Source: Mucilaginibacter mali (GTDB taxonomy: Bacteria; Bacteroidota; Bacteroidia; Sphingobacteriales; Sphingobacteriaceae). Taken from it: a stretch of DNA of 64,000 nt. The stretch lies in NCBI RefSeq assembly GCF_013283875.1, contig NZ_CP054139.1, forward strand, positions 2,418,001 to 2,482,000. The letters run 5' to 3'. Both the position numbers and the translations under genes were made by a program. This document shows positions 25,681 through 33,925 of this stretch, piece after piece (the first letter of the stretch is position 1; every line of letters begins with the position of its first letter). The notes under the pieces are model-generated. The model was not told the origin of the DNA. It worked only from the letters and a program-made list of their open reading frames with translations, and did no database searches.

Positions 25681-27060
25681 ATGTTCACAGTAGAAAAAAT
25701 AGGCGGCACATCAATGAGTGCCCTGAAAGACGTAATCAATAACATCATCCTTTTTAACCGTACCGGCGACGAACTTTACAACCGCATTTTTGTAGTTTCG
25801 GCATTCTCGGGCGTAACCAATTTATTATTAGAGAATAAGAAGAATGGCGAACCCGGCGTTTATCACCGTCTGGCACAATACCAGGATTTCCATAAGCCAC
25901 TGAAAGAACTGGTTGCTAAACTAAAAGAACTGAACAAGAAATACGCCGAGCTGGGCCTTGACCTGGCCGTGGCCGATGAATTTATTGAGAACCATATTCA
26001 CGATGCGCAAAAATATTTAGAGAACCTGTCGAATATCCTGGCATCGGGCTATGTAAGTAAAGAAGGCATCCTGCAAGCAGCCCGCGAGATATTGGCCTCT
26101 ATCGGTGAAAGTCATTCGGCTTTTAACTTTACCAATATCCTTCAAAATATGGGCATCAACGCTACGCTGATTGACCTTAGTGGTTTGCACGATCATCGCC
26201 AGTATACTATCGATCAGCGTATAAAGCATGCCTTTAAGGATATAGAATTCGAGAAAACCATCTGTATTGTAACCGGCTACTGCAAAGGTACCGAGGGTAT
26301 TATGCGTGAGTTTGACCGTGGTTACAGCGAGGTCACCTTTAGCAAAATTGCGGAGGAAGTAATGCCTGCCGAAGCTATCATTCATAAAGAATACCACCTC
26401 TCTACCGCCGATCCCGGCATTGTGGGTTTAGAGAATTGCCACCCGGTGGGCAATACCAATTATGATATTGCCGATCAGCTGGCCGACGTAGGCATGGAAG
26501 CCATCCACCCTAAAGCATCGAAACCGCTGGAGATAAATGGCATTAACCTGCGTATCAAGAACACGTTCGAGCCATCGCACCCCGGCACTTTAATTACCCA
26601 GGATTTTATTTGCGAAACCAAGCGCGTGGAAGTGATTACCGGTACCGATAAACTAGTGCTGATAGATGTTTACGACCCGCTGATGGTAAGCAACGTGGGG
26701 TCTGACTTAAAGATCATGCAGATCTTTTTTGATCATAACGTCAGCTACATTTTCAAAGCCACCAGCGCCAACAGTATATCCATAGTGATCTGGGAACGCG
26801 ATTTCGACAAAAAGCTGATCGCCGAACTGGAAGATAATTTTGAAAAAGTAATACACGAAAAAACCGCCATGGTTTGTATGCTGGGTACCAATATGGATCA
26901 GCCGGGCTTACTGGCCCGCGCCGCCGCAGCGTTAACCGATGCCGGTATTAATATCATGAGCGCCGGTTTTGCCCTGCGTAAAGTGAATATCCAGTTTTTA
27001 GTAGCGAGGGAGTTCTTTAACCAGGCAGTTATTGCGCTGAATAAAGCGATGAGTAATTAA
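25681..27060 (+). CDS. Aspartate kinase with C-terminal ACT domains
   Basis: 459 residues. It phosphorylates aspartate to start synthesis of lysine, threonine and methionine. The N-terminal VEKIGGTSM is the aspartokinase phosphate-binding motif, and SAFSGVTN and GYCKGTEGIMREFDRGYSEVTFSKIAE give the substrate and ATP sites. The C-terminal ~140 residues hold two ACT domains (VGSDLKIMQIFFDHNVSYIF; MVCMLGTNMDQPGLLARAAAALTDAGINI) that usually bind lysine or threonine for feedback control. It is monofunctional, without a homoserine dehydrogenase part. It starts 152 nt after proC. Confidence 0.92.
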   Translation: MFTVEKIGGTSMSALKDVINNIILFNRTGDELYNRIFVVSAFSGVTNLLLENKKNGEPGVYHRLAQYQDFHKPLKELVAKLKELNKKYAELGLDLAVADEFIENHIHDAQKYLENLSNILASGYVSKEGILQAAREILASIGESHSAFNFTNILQNMGINATLIDLSGLHDHRQYTIDQRIKHAFKDIEFEKTICIVTGYCKGTEGIMREFDRGYSEVTFSKIAEEVMPAEAIIHKEYHLSTADPGIVGLENCHPVGNTNYDIADQLADVGMEAIHPKASKPLEINGINLRIKNTFEPSHPGTLITQDFICETKRVEVITGTDKLVLIDVYDPLMVSNVGSDLKIMQIFFDHNVSYIFKATSANSISIVIWERDFDKKLIAELEDNFEKVIHEKTAMVCMLGTNMDQPGLLARAAAALTDAGINIMSAGFALRKVNIQFLVAREFFNQAVIALNKAMSN

Positions 27061-27089
27061 ATTGTTAAATAAATTACGATCAAGTATCC

Positions 27090-27941
27090 ATGAACAGATC
27101 TCCGTCGGAACAGTTAACTTATTGTACTGTACGAATAGAAACTAAATACGAAGATGGTTCTTCCGGAACCGGAACAGGTTTTATAATCCGGTTTCTTGAA
27201 AATATAACAGAAGGATTAAATTTTCCAGTAATAATTACAAATGTTCATGTTATTAAAAATTCTATTAAGGGAGAATTAATATTTTGCGAAAAGGATAATA
27301 ATGGCGAACCAATAGATAGTAAACATGTAATCATAACGTTTGATTCATTTGAGAAATACTGGATTAAGCATCCTGATAAAGACGTCGATTTGTGTTGTAT
27401 GGCTTTAAGTCATGCTGTTAACAACGCAACAAATATGGGAAAGGAGTTTTTCTTTACAACTCTAAATCATGGCCATTTCGCGGATGATGATCGCAGAAAA
27501 TCATTTCCCGCAATTGTAGATATCATAATGGTAGGGTATCCTAACGGTTTGTGGGATAGTAAAAATAACAAACCAATCGTAAGAAAAGGAATTACAGCCT
27601 CTCACCCCTCTAAACACTTTGAAGGGAGAAAAGAGTTTTTAATAGATGTTGCATGTTATCCGGGATCGAGTGGTTCACCGATTTTTTTATATAATGAAAT
27701 AGGCTATTTTGATAAAGAAACACAAAAGTTTAAACATGAAGGATTAGATTTATTCTTACTTGGTGTTTTATATGCTGGTCCAATGTACACTATTACTGGT
27801 AATATTAAAGTTATCACTATTCCAACCAACAATAAACCTTTATCAATATCCGAAATTCCGATGCACTTAGGTTATGTTATAAATTATAAAAGGATATTAG
27901 AACTTGAAGATCACATTAAATATCTTAACAATATGGTTTAA
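27090..27941 (+). CDS. Orphan trypsin-like serine protease
   Basis: 283 residues with a chymotrypsin-fold triad: His in VIITNVHVIK (residue ~52), Asp in DKDVDLCCMAL (~102) and Ser in CYPGSSGSPIFL (~197). Other strands match trypsin-like peptidases (TGTGFIIRFLE, DIIMVGYPNGLWD). It has no signal peptide, no PDZ domain and no membrane helix, so it is probably cytoplasmic, unlike HtrA/DegP. The gene is clearly more AT-rich than those on either side and uses AAA, ATA and TTA codons heavily, which points to acquisition by transfer. No partner gene is adjacent. Similar proteases occur in defence systems, but no other defence gene is seen here. Confidence 0.8.
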   Translation: MNRSPSEQLTYCTVRIETKYEDGSSGTGTGFIIRFLENITEGLNFPVIITNVHVIKNSIKGELIFCEKDNNGEPIDSKHVIITFDSFEKYWIKHPDKDVDLCCMALSHAVNNATNMGKEFFFTTLNHGHFADDDRRKSFPAIVDIIMVGYPNGLWDSKNNKPIVRKGITASHPSKHFEGRKEFLIDVACYPGSSGSPIFLYNEIGYFDKETQKFKHEGLDLFLLGVLYAGPMYTITGNIKVITIPTNNKPLSISEIPMHLGYVINYKRILELEDHIKYLNNMV

Positions 27942-27965
27942 TATATATTATTCACACTTACTTAC

Positions 27966-28724
27966 CTAAATTTTCTCCGTCAAGTGCCGCCAATACCTTT
28001 TAGGCACATGCATTAAATGCAGCTTAGAATTCTTCCTTGCAGGAATGTTAACACTTTTAAAATAGTTCTTCCACATATCCTGGTACAGGTTTTCATCAGA
28101 TGTATAGGCTGATATAACGTTTGCGGCTTTCACATCGGCATGCTCGAGTGAAATATATTGTGTATCGTGCAGATCATAATAAACCCCATACCTGCGCCGC
28201 AGATCATAAATGATCCATTTCTGATCTGCATACCTCGATTTAAAATGTTCGATTAGTAAGGGCAATACATTAAAATCGGGCTCTATTCCGGCATAAAAGG
28301 TTTCATCTCTTAGTTTCCGGAAACGGATAAACGCCTCCATCCGGTGCTTTTCGCGGCGTACCATGCGCACAATTTCCGATACGCGCATTACATACTTGTT
28401 GCCGTAATCCTCCTCTATATTTTGGCCGGCGTCAAACACGTAGCGTATGTATCCTAACAAAGTATTGTCCTCCCCGTCAATCTCGGCCAAATGAGCAGCA
28501 TACAAGCGTTGCACGCCGATAGGTGATAATTTCATTTTTAAACCTCTCAGTACTCGCTGCGCTTTGCCATCATCGGTAATAATCGAAATCACTTCCGTAA
28601 ACAACGCTTCATTGCGCAACTCCCCTTTTTTCAAACTCACATATACCAGCCTGCGCTCATAAACTTCAAACGCGGCAGTAAGCAGGCCCTCGAAGGTGCC
28701 ATCGTATATCAGCGTGGTTATCAT
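27966..28724 (-). CDS. DUF4130/TIGR03915-like DNA-metabolism protein
   Basis: 252 residues. The pattern (TTLIYDGTFEGLLTAAFEVYERR, VRMVRREKHRMEAFIRFRKLRDETFYAGIEPDFNVLPLLIEHFKSRYADQKWIIYD) matches the family found next to, or fused to, uracil-DNA-glycosylase-like domains and a radical SAM protein, for which a DNA modification or repair role is proposed but not established. Here it ends without a glycosylase domain. It is 1 nt downstream of its radical SAM partner and is surely co-translated. Confidence 0.85.
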   Translation of the reverse strand: MITTLIYDGTFEGLLTAAFEVYERRLVYVSLKKGELRNEALFTEVISIITDDGKAQRVLRGLKMKLSPIGVQRLYAAHLAEIDGEDNTLLGYIRYVFDAGQNIEEDYGNKYVMRVSEIVRMVRREKHRMEAFIRFRKLRDETFYAGIEPDFNVLPLLIEHFKSRYADQKWIIYDLRRRYGVYYDLHDTQYISLEHADVKAANVISAYTSDENLYQDMWKNYFKSVNIPARKNSKLHLMHVPKRYWRHLTEKI

Positions 28725-28725
28725 A

Positions 28726-29982
28726 CTAAAACAGGTTTAATTGTGTAGATGAATTTTTAAGGTATTTGCTTTGCGATTCGGCCAGGATAAATTGCTTGAT
28801 GCGGCTACCGGTCAGGTCGCGGCGTTCAAAATCGTTACTATTGCACACTATAAAATACCGGGCCCGGTTAACGGCTACGCCCATCTTCTTTAAATGCTCC
28901 CAGTTCAGCTTACCAAATTTGCGCGCGCTAACCATTTTTTGCGCCGACTGTAACCCGATGCCCGGCACACGCAATATCAAATGCAGATCGGCTTTATTGA
29001 CATCTAACGGAAATACCTGCATGTTGCGCAAAGCCCAACTTAGCTTAGGGTCTATATCCAGATCGAGCAGGGGTTGCTGATGGTTTACGATCTCATTCAC
29101 CTTAAAGCCATAAAAACGCATCAGCCAATCGGCCTGGTATAGGCGGTTTTCGCGCACCATAGGCACGGCGGTATTTAATCCCGGTAAACGCTTATCAGCC
29201 AGTACCGGCACATAGCCCGAATAGTAGACCCGCTTTAAATTGTATCCTTTATAAAAACTGGCAGCGGTATACAATACCTGCTGATCGGTCTCCGCTGTCG
29301 CACCTACTATTACCTGTGTACTTTGCCCGGCCGGCGCAAACATGGGCGCTTTTTTAAACAGCTTATTTTCCTCCGTGCGTTGTATGATCTCGCTTTTTAA
29401 AAAACCCATGGGTTTTATCATCTCCTGCCTGTCTTTGTCTGGTGCCAATAGTTTTAAACCTTCTTCGGTCGGCATTTCCAGGTTAACGCTCAGGCGATCA
29501 GCATATAGGCCAGCCTCGCGCATCAGTTCATCGCTGGCACCGGGGATAGATTTCAGATGGATATAGCCGTTAAACTTATGCTCGGTACGCAATTTTTTAG
29601 CCACCCGTACCAGGCGCTCCATTGTAAAATCAGCATCTTTAAATATACCCGAACTCAGGAACAACCCTTCTATATAATTGCGCCTGTAGAAGTTGATGGT
29701 AAGATCGACCACTTCCTGAACCGTGAACGCGGCGCGCCTGATATCATTGCTTTTGCGCGATACACAGTAGGCGCAGTCGAAAATGCAGTGGTTAGTCAGC
29801 AAAATTTTCAATAACGATACGCAGCGCCCATCCTCGGTATAGGTATGGCAAATGCCGTTACTGGCGTTGCCCAAACCCTTATTCTCGTTCTTGCGCTTAC
29901 TCCCGCTCGATGCGCACGACACATCATACTTAGCGGCATCGGCTAAAATATTCAACTTCTCTGTTATCCTTTCAGCATCCAT
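28726..29982 (-). CDS. Putative DNA modification/repair radical SAM protein
   Basis: 418 residues of the TIGR03916-like family. The iron-sulfur motif is CxxxCxxC (Cys66, Cys70, Cys73 in NHCIFDCAYCVSRK). A second cysteine cluster occurs before it (SCASSGSK, SNGICHTYTEDGRCVSLLK). The C-terminal part (about 333-382, LRVPGIGLQSAQKMVSARK) is a helix-hairpin-helix that fits non-specific DNA binding. Radical SAM chemistry with a DNA-binding tail suggests nucleic-acid modification or repair, but the reaction is unknown. The downstream partner at 27966 completes the conserved pair. Confidence 0.88.
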   Translation of the reverse strand: MDAERITEKLNILADAAKYDVSCASSGSKRKNENKGLGNASNGICHTYTEDGRCVSLLKILLTNHCIFDCAYCVSRKSNDIRRAAFTVQEVVDLTINFYRRNYIEGLFLSSGIFKDADFTMERLVRVAKKLRTEHKFNGYIHLKSIPGASDELMREAGLYADRLSVNLEMPTEEGLKLLAPDKDRQEMIKPMGFLKSEIIQRTEENKLFKKAPMFAPAGQSTQVIVGATAETDQQVLYTAASFYKGYNLKRVYYSGYVPVLADKRLPGLNTAVPMVRENRLYQADWLMRFYGFKVNEIVNHQQPLLDLDIDPKLSWALRNMQVFPLDVNKADLHLILRVPGIGLQSAQKMVSARKFGKLNWEHLKKMGVAVNRARYFIVCNSNDFERRDLTGSRIKQFILAESQSKYLKNSSTQLNLF

Positions 29983-30079
29983 TAAAAGTAAATTTACTAA
30001 TATTTTTAGTAAATTGTTTTACCGTTAATAAAAAACTTTACAACCATTAGTGGGTTTAAATACTATACACATCAAAACC

Positions 30080-30493
30080 ATGGAAAAACTATATACTGCT
30101 GTAGTTACCGCCAAAGGCGGGCGCGACGGCCATATCAAATCAAACGATGGCATTATCGACCTGGAAATGAAAAAACCCAAAGCCCTGGGCGGCAAAGACG
30201 GTTTTGCCAATCCCGAATTGCTTTTTGCCGGTGCCTGGGGCAGTTGCTATCTGGGCGCGTTGGGTTCGGTAGGTAAGCGTGATGGCGTAGATGTAAGCGA
30301 AGCTACAGCCGAAGTGCATATCAGTTTTAACCGGGAAAGCGAAACATCGTATGCCCTATCGGCAGAGATCCATGTACATATCCCCGGGATAAATGAAGAG
30401 CAAACCCAAAAGCTGGCGGACGCCGCACACCGTGGCTGTCCCTATTCAAAAGCTACGCGCGGGAATATTGATGTTAAGGTAATTGCTGTATAA
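30080..30493 (+). CDS. Ohr-subfamily organic hydroperoxide reductase
   Basis: 137 residues from the ATG at 30080; a start at 30050 adds ten residues without family similarity. Both redox cysteines are present: FAGAWGSCYLGAL and HRGCPYSKATRGNIDV, the latter a signature of Ohr. The N-terminal TAVVTAKGGRDGHIKSNDG is also typical. Ohr detoxifies fatty-acid and peroxynitrite-derived peroxides in the cytoplasm. No OhrR/MarR regulator is adjacent. Confidence 0.92.
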   Translation: MEKLYTAVVTAKGGRDGHIKSNDGIIDLEMKKPKALGGKDGFANPELLFAGAWGSCYLGALGSVGKRDGVDVSEATAEVHISFNRESETSYALSAEIHVHIPGINEEQTQKLADAAHRGCPYSKATRGNIDVKVIAV

Positions 30494-30504
30494 ATTTGCC
30501 CCTG

Positions 30505-31098
30505 ATGAGATCAGCAAATAAAAATACCGCCGCATTATTTTTGATAGCCAACACACTGTACATTGTTTGCTTTGCCATATTAATGGTATGGTTAAAGCAG
30601 CCCTTTATTGCAGATGTTACACGTCAGCCGGTCATCCTGTCGAACGGGGTATTGGCAACTATACAGATCACCATGTCGGTGCTTAGTCTGTTGGTTTATA
30701 TGGGGCTGGCCTGGGTATTAAGCGCGCATCACGAAAAGCTATGGATCATCCTGGGCGTTTGCATTTACCTGTTGCTGCAGGTTTATTTCAACCTATTATC
30801 GGTATTAAATATTTTTGGCCAACCCCTGCCCCATTTATTTTATAATTATACCGCCTATGTAAATTATGCCCTGCTACTATTTATGCTGATAGGCATGGTA
30901 CTGGTTCACAACAATACGATCAGGGAATATTTCCGGTGGTTTGGCTTAAGCACGGTTATCGCTATTTTGCTGGTGCGCTTTATGCCTTATCTATACGAAC
31001 ATTATGGTTTAAAATGGGCGCTCATCAATCCCGGGGTGCTAAAGATGATACCGTTTCTGGTGAGTTTATTTTTATTTGTGAAGCTGAGCAGGCGATAA
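30505..31098 (+). CDS. Multi-pass membrane protein of unknown function
   Basis: 197 residues from ATG 30505 (a TTG at 30496 is possible). Six hydrophobic helices are visible: about 10-30, 50-70, 78-100, 110-130, 142-160 and 170-190. No conserved polar or catalytic residues stand out. It begins 11 nt after ohr and probably shares its transcript. Family not recognised. A terminator closes the unit. Confidence 0.7.
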   Translation: MRSANKNTAALFLIANTLYIVCFAILMVWLKQPFIADVTRQPVILSNGVLATIQITMSVLSLLVYMGLAWVLSAHHEKLWIILGVCIYLLLQVYFNLLSVLNIFGQPLPHLFYNYTAYVNYALLLFMLIGMVLVHNNTIREYFRWFGLSTVIAILLVRFMPYLYEHYGLKWALINPGVLKMIPFLVSLFLFVKLSRR

Positions 31099-31106
31099 AC
31101 AAAAAA

Positions 31107-31145
31107 ACTTACGAAATTTTGAAAACTTCGTAAGTCTTTATATTT
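31107..31145 (+). terminator. Terminator after the ohr unit
   Basis: ACTTACGAA (31107-31115) pairs with TTCGTAAGT (31127-31135) and is followed by the T-rich CTTTATATTTTT. A-runs on the other side may let it also serve the convergent permease gene ending at 31167. Confidence 0.8.
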
Positions 31146-31166
31146 TTCCAACCTAATCTCTAACCA

Positions 31167-32870
31167 CTAATCTCTCTTAACTTCCCTCCCTATCACACTA
31201 TACTTATAACCATAGGTAAAATAAAGCACCAGGCCAATGATCAACCAAACCAAAAAGCGGATCCAGCTTTGGTAGGTTAACTCGGTCATCAGGTAAAAGC
31301 AACTTAGCAAGCCGAGTACCGGTATCAGCGAAAGCTTTTTGATTACAGCAGCTACAGTTAACCCTGCCGATAATATCACAAAAAGAAAAAATGGGAACCG
31401 TTCATGCACATCTGCACCTTCGAATAAGCTAAGGAAAGGTTTCCAGAATACAATCAGACCAATAATAAATAATACCGGCGCGATAAACTGCGAGTTGATA
31501 TAAGGCATACGGAAGCGCCCTTGCTTTGCTTCATCTTTTGGCAAAAGCAACACACCGCCGCATACCAGCACAAAGGCAAACAACGTACCGATACTGGTTA
31601 AATCCGTTACTTCCGTCAGGTTCATGAACAAGGCCGGGATAGCTACCACAAAACCGGTAACAATAGTAGCGAAAGACGGCGTATGATATTTAGGGTGAAT
31701 GCGAGAGAATGCCTTAGGCAATAGCCCATCCCGGCTCATGCTCATCCAAATGCGGGGCTGGCCTAACTGGAATATCAGCAATACGCTGGCTGTAGCCACT
31801 ACCGCGCTGATGGATATCACGTAACTGATCTTTTTCAAGCCTACCTTAACAAATACAAAGGCCAGTGGATCACCCACCTGTAGTTCTTTATAACTTACCA
31901 TGCCGGTTAGCACCAATGCTATCAGGATATATAATACGGTACAGATCACCAGCGAATAGATCATCCCCTTAGGCAGATCCTTTTGCGGGTTTTCGCATTC
32001 CTCGGCAGTGGTAGATATGGCATCAAAACCGATATAAGCGAAAAACACACCCGATACTCCCTTCATTACCCCGCGGAAGCCATTAGGTAAAAATGGATGC
32101 CAGTTGGCCGGCGTAACATAAAAGAAACCGATAATAATTACCGCAATCACAATAGCGATCTTCAGGAACACCATAGCGTTGGTGGCCTTTTTGGTTTCGC
32201 GGATACCTACATAAACCAGCCAGGTAATGGCTACCACTATAGCTAATGCGGGTATATTGGCAATCAGCTTTAACCCGCCAATGCCGGGTGCTGTGTTCCA
32301 GGCCAGCGCGGCTGATTTTAAGCTGTCTGTGATTTCGGTTAGTTTACCACTTGCCGTTAATTCCTGCACTTGTTCGTGTGCGCGGAACGCGGTGAAATAA
32401 TCCAGCGTCAGGTACTCGGGCATGTGGAGGCCAAAGCCCTCCAGAAAGTTCACAAAATAAGTACTCCATGATATAGCTACGGCTATATTACCAATGGCGT
32501 ACTCCATCAGTAAGTCCCAGCCGATGATCCAGGCAATCAACTCGCCGAAAGTGGCATAGGCATAGGTATAAGCGCTGCCCGCAACCGGTATGCGCGAGGC
32601 AAACTCGGCATAGCATAGTGCCGAAAATCCGCAGGTAATAGCCGTTAAAATAAACAGAATGGTAACACCCGGACCGCCATTAAAAGAAGCTTCACCAATT
32701 GTAGAGAATATCCCCGCACCCACTACGGCTGCTATACCCATCAGGGTAAGGTCTTTTACTCTAAGTGCTTTGGTGAGATGGTTGCCGGAATGCTCGGCAT
32801 CGGTAAAACCGCTTTTTACATCGTTAAGTATATGTTCCAGTGATTTCTTTCGGAAAAGGTCTTTTAACAT
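31167..32870 (-). CDS. APC-superfamily amino-acid permease
   Basis: 567 residues with about 14 hydrophobic helices, longer than the 12-helix minimum, as in the YfnA/CAT (cationic amino-acid transporter) branch. Family marks are GIAAVVGAGIFSTIGEA (helix 1, unwound substrate site), GFSALCYAEFASRIPVAGSAYTYAYATFGELIAWIIGWDLLMEY, and FFAYIGFDAISTTAEECENPQKDLPKG. It would import amino acids across the inner membrane; specificity cannot be read. Monocistronic, convergent with the ohr unit. Confidence 0.9.
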   Translation of the reverse strand: MLKDLFRKKSLEHILNDVKSGFTDAEHSGNHLTKALRVKDLTLMGIAAVVGAGIFSTIGEASFNGGPGVTILFILTAITCGFSALCYAEFASRIPVAGSAYTYAYATFGELIAWIIGWDLLMEYAIGNIAVAISWSTYFVNFLEGFGLHMPEYLTLDYFTAFRAHEQVQELTASGKLTEITDSLKSAALAWNTAPGIGGLKLIANIPALAIVVAITWLVYVGIRETKKATNAMVFLKIAIVIAVIIIGFFYVTPANWHPFLPNGFRGVMKGVSGVFFAYIGFDAISTTAEECENPQKDLPKGMIYSLVICTVLYILIALVLTGMVSYKELQVGDPLAFVFVKVGLKKISYVISISAVVATASVLLIFQLGQPRIWMSMSRDGLLPKAFSRIHPKYHTPSFATIVTGFVVAIPALFMNLTEVTDLTSIGTLFAFVLVCGGVLLLPKDEAKQGRFRMPYINSQFIAPVLFIIGLIVFWKPFLSLFEGADVHERFPFFLFVILSAGLTVAAVIKKLSLIPVLGLLSCFYLMTELTYQSWIRFLVWLIIGLVLYFTYGYKYSVIGREVKRD

Positions 32871-32971
32871 GCTTTGGTCATTATTCTGTCAACCAAACAT
32901 AATGATTTTTTCGCACTGTGTTAATACCAATGTAATTAAGCACAGTATTGATACATTTCAAGTGTACCTTA

Positions 32972-33010
32972 TAAAAAAGCCTTCCGATTTAAAAAAAACT
33001 TCGGAAGGCT
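32972..33010 (-). terminator. Terminator for the minus-strand gene at 33043
   Basis: AGCCTTCCGA (32978-32987) pairs with TCGGAAGGCT (33001-33010); the A run at 32972-32977 gives a U tract on the minus transcript. Confidence 0.8.
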
Positions 33011-33042
33011 GGCTAATATGCATATCTGCATTTTCAAAAAAA

Positions 33043-33717
33043 TTACTTACTCGTTATATCCGTCAGCAAAATATCGTGCCTCCGCTTTTTGCGCAGCATC
33101 AGTACAATAAATACAATAATGGCAACGCCAGCGGCCACCAGTACAATTACCGTCGTGCTGAATCCCTGCCATTTACCAAAGGTGGTGTACTGATCGGTAC
33201 CGTCCAGTTCGGGCGGCGATTTGATGCTTTTAAAGAACGCGTCCATTTCTTTGGATGCCACATCCTTACGGGCCTCGTCATACAAATACTGGAAGGTATA
33301 GGTAACCGGCTGGGTATACAAGATCCTGAACTTACGTAACTTTACGCCGCTGCCGGTATCGGTACGCAGCACAAAGTCGCGCACTTCCAGCTTATTAATA
33401 ATGGTATCGTGGTTATCGGTAATATTACCCTCCTTTAAACTGGCTTGTACTTTAAAAATGTATTCTTTAAAAACGTTTTTCAAATCCTTTTCCTTTTTCA
33501 ATACCTTATTGGGCGGATTAGGTACACGGCTTACAATGATATATCCGTATTGTCCGCGGGCGCTGTAGGTTTGTTGTCCAAGGGTATCGGTCTTATTAAA
33601 ATCAACCGGCAGGTTTACGCTGACTACGCTATCTAACTTAACAGGTTTTATTGCCTGCTGGCTATATCCGGCCAGGGCAAAAAGTATCATGCTAAAACTT
33701 ATTAGTATCTTTTTCAT
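33043..33717 (-). CDS. Exported, C-terminally membrane-anchored protein of unknown function
   Basis: 224 residues when started at the ATG at 33715-33717, which gives a clean signal peptide (MKKILISFSMILFALAGYSQ); an upstream ATG at 33819 adds 34 residues in front of it and is rejected. The body is beta-rich (VSVNLPVDFNKTD, GQYGYIIVSRVPNPP). A single helix at about 184-204 (VIVLVAAGVAIIVFIVLML) is followed by a basic cytoplasmic tail (RKKRRHDILL). This predicts a periplasmic domain on an inner-membrane anchor. Family not recognised; no partner nearby. Confidence 0.7.
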   Translation of the reverse strand: MKKILISFSMILFALAGYSQQAIKPVKLDSVVSVNLPVDFNKTDTLGQQTYSARGQYGYIIVSRVPNPPNKVLKKEKDLKNVFKEYIFKVQASLKEGNITDNHDTIINKLEVRDFVLRTDTGSGVKLRKFRILYTQPVTYTFQYLYDEARKDVASKEMDAFFKSIKSPPELDGTDQYTTFGKWQGFSTTVIVLVAAGVAIIVFIVLMLRKKRRHDILLTDITSK

Positions 33718-33852
33718 AGTAAATAAATAACTCCAAAAACACTGCCAATTTTTCAACTGATACATAAATATCTGTTCTATAATTACATAATATAGACCTA
33801 TAGTACTATTTAAATGCACTACAGCAACGCTATAAAATACTTACGCGATAAA

Positions 33853-33877
33853 ATTAAGTGTACTTTTTACACTTAAT
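33853..33877. promoter_or_regulatory. Palindromic operator-like site upstream of the MFS gene
   Basis: ATTAAGTGTA (33853-33862) and TACACTTAAT (33868-33877) form a perfect 10-bp inverted repeat with a 5-nt spacer, about 37 nt before the -7 element. No T tract follows, so an operator is more likely than a terminator. The binding protein is unknown. Confidence 0.45.
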
Positions 33878-33913
33878 AAACAAAATTATTTAATTAAGCC
33901 TAATAGCTAATCG

Positions 33914-33921
33914 TATCTTTG
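33914..33921 (+). promoter_or_regulatory. -7 element of the MFS transporter promoter
   Basis: TATCTTTG is an exact TAnnTTTG match only 4 nt before the ATG at 33926, so transcription would begin at or beside the start codon (leaderless), unless translation starts further in. Confidence 0.55.
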
Positions 33922-33925
33922 CACC

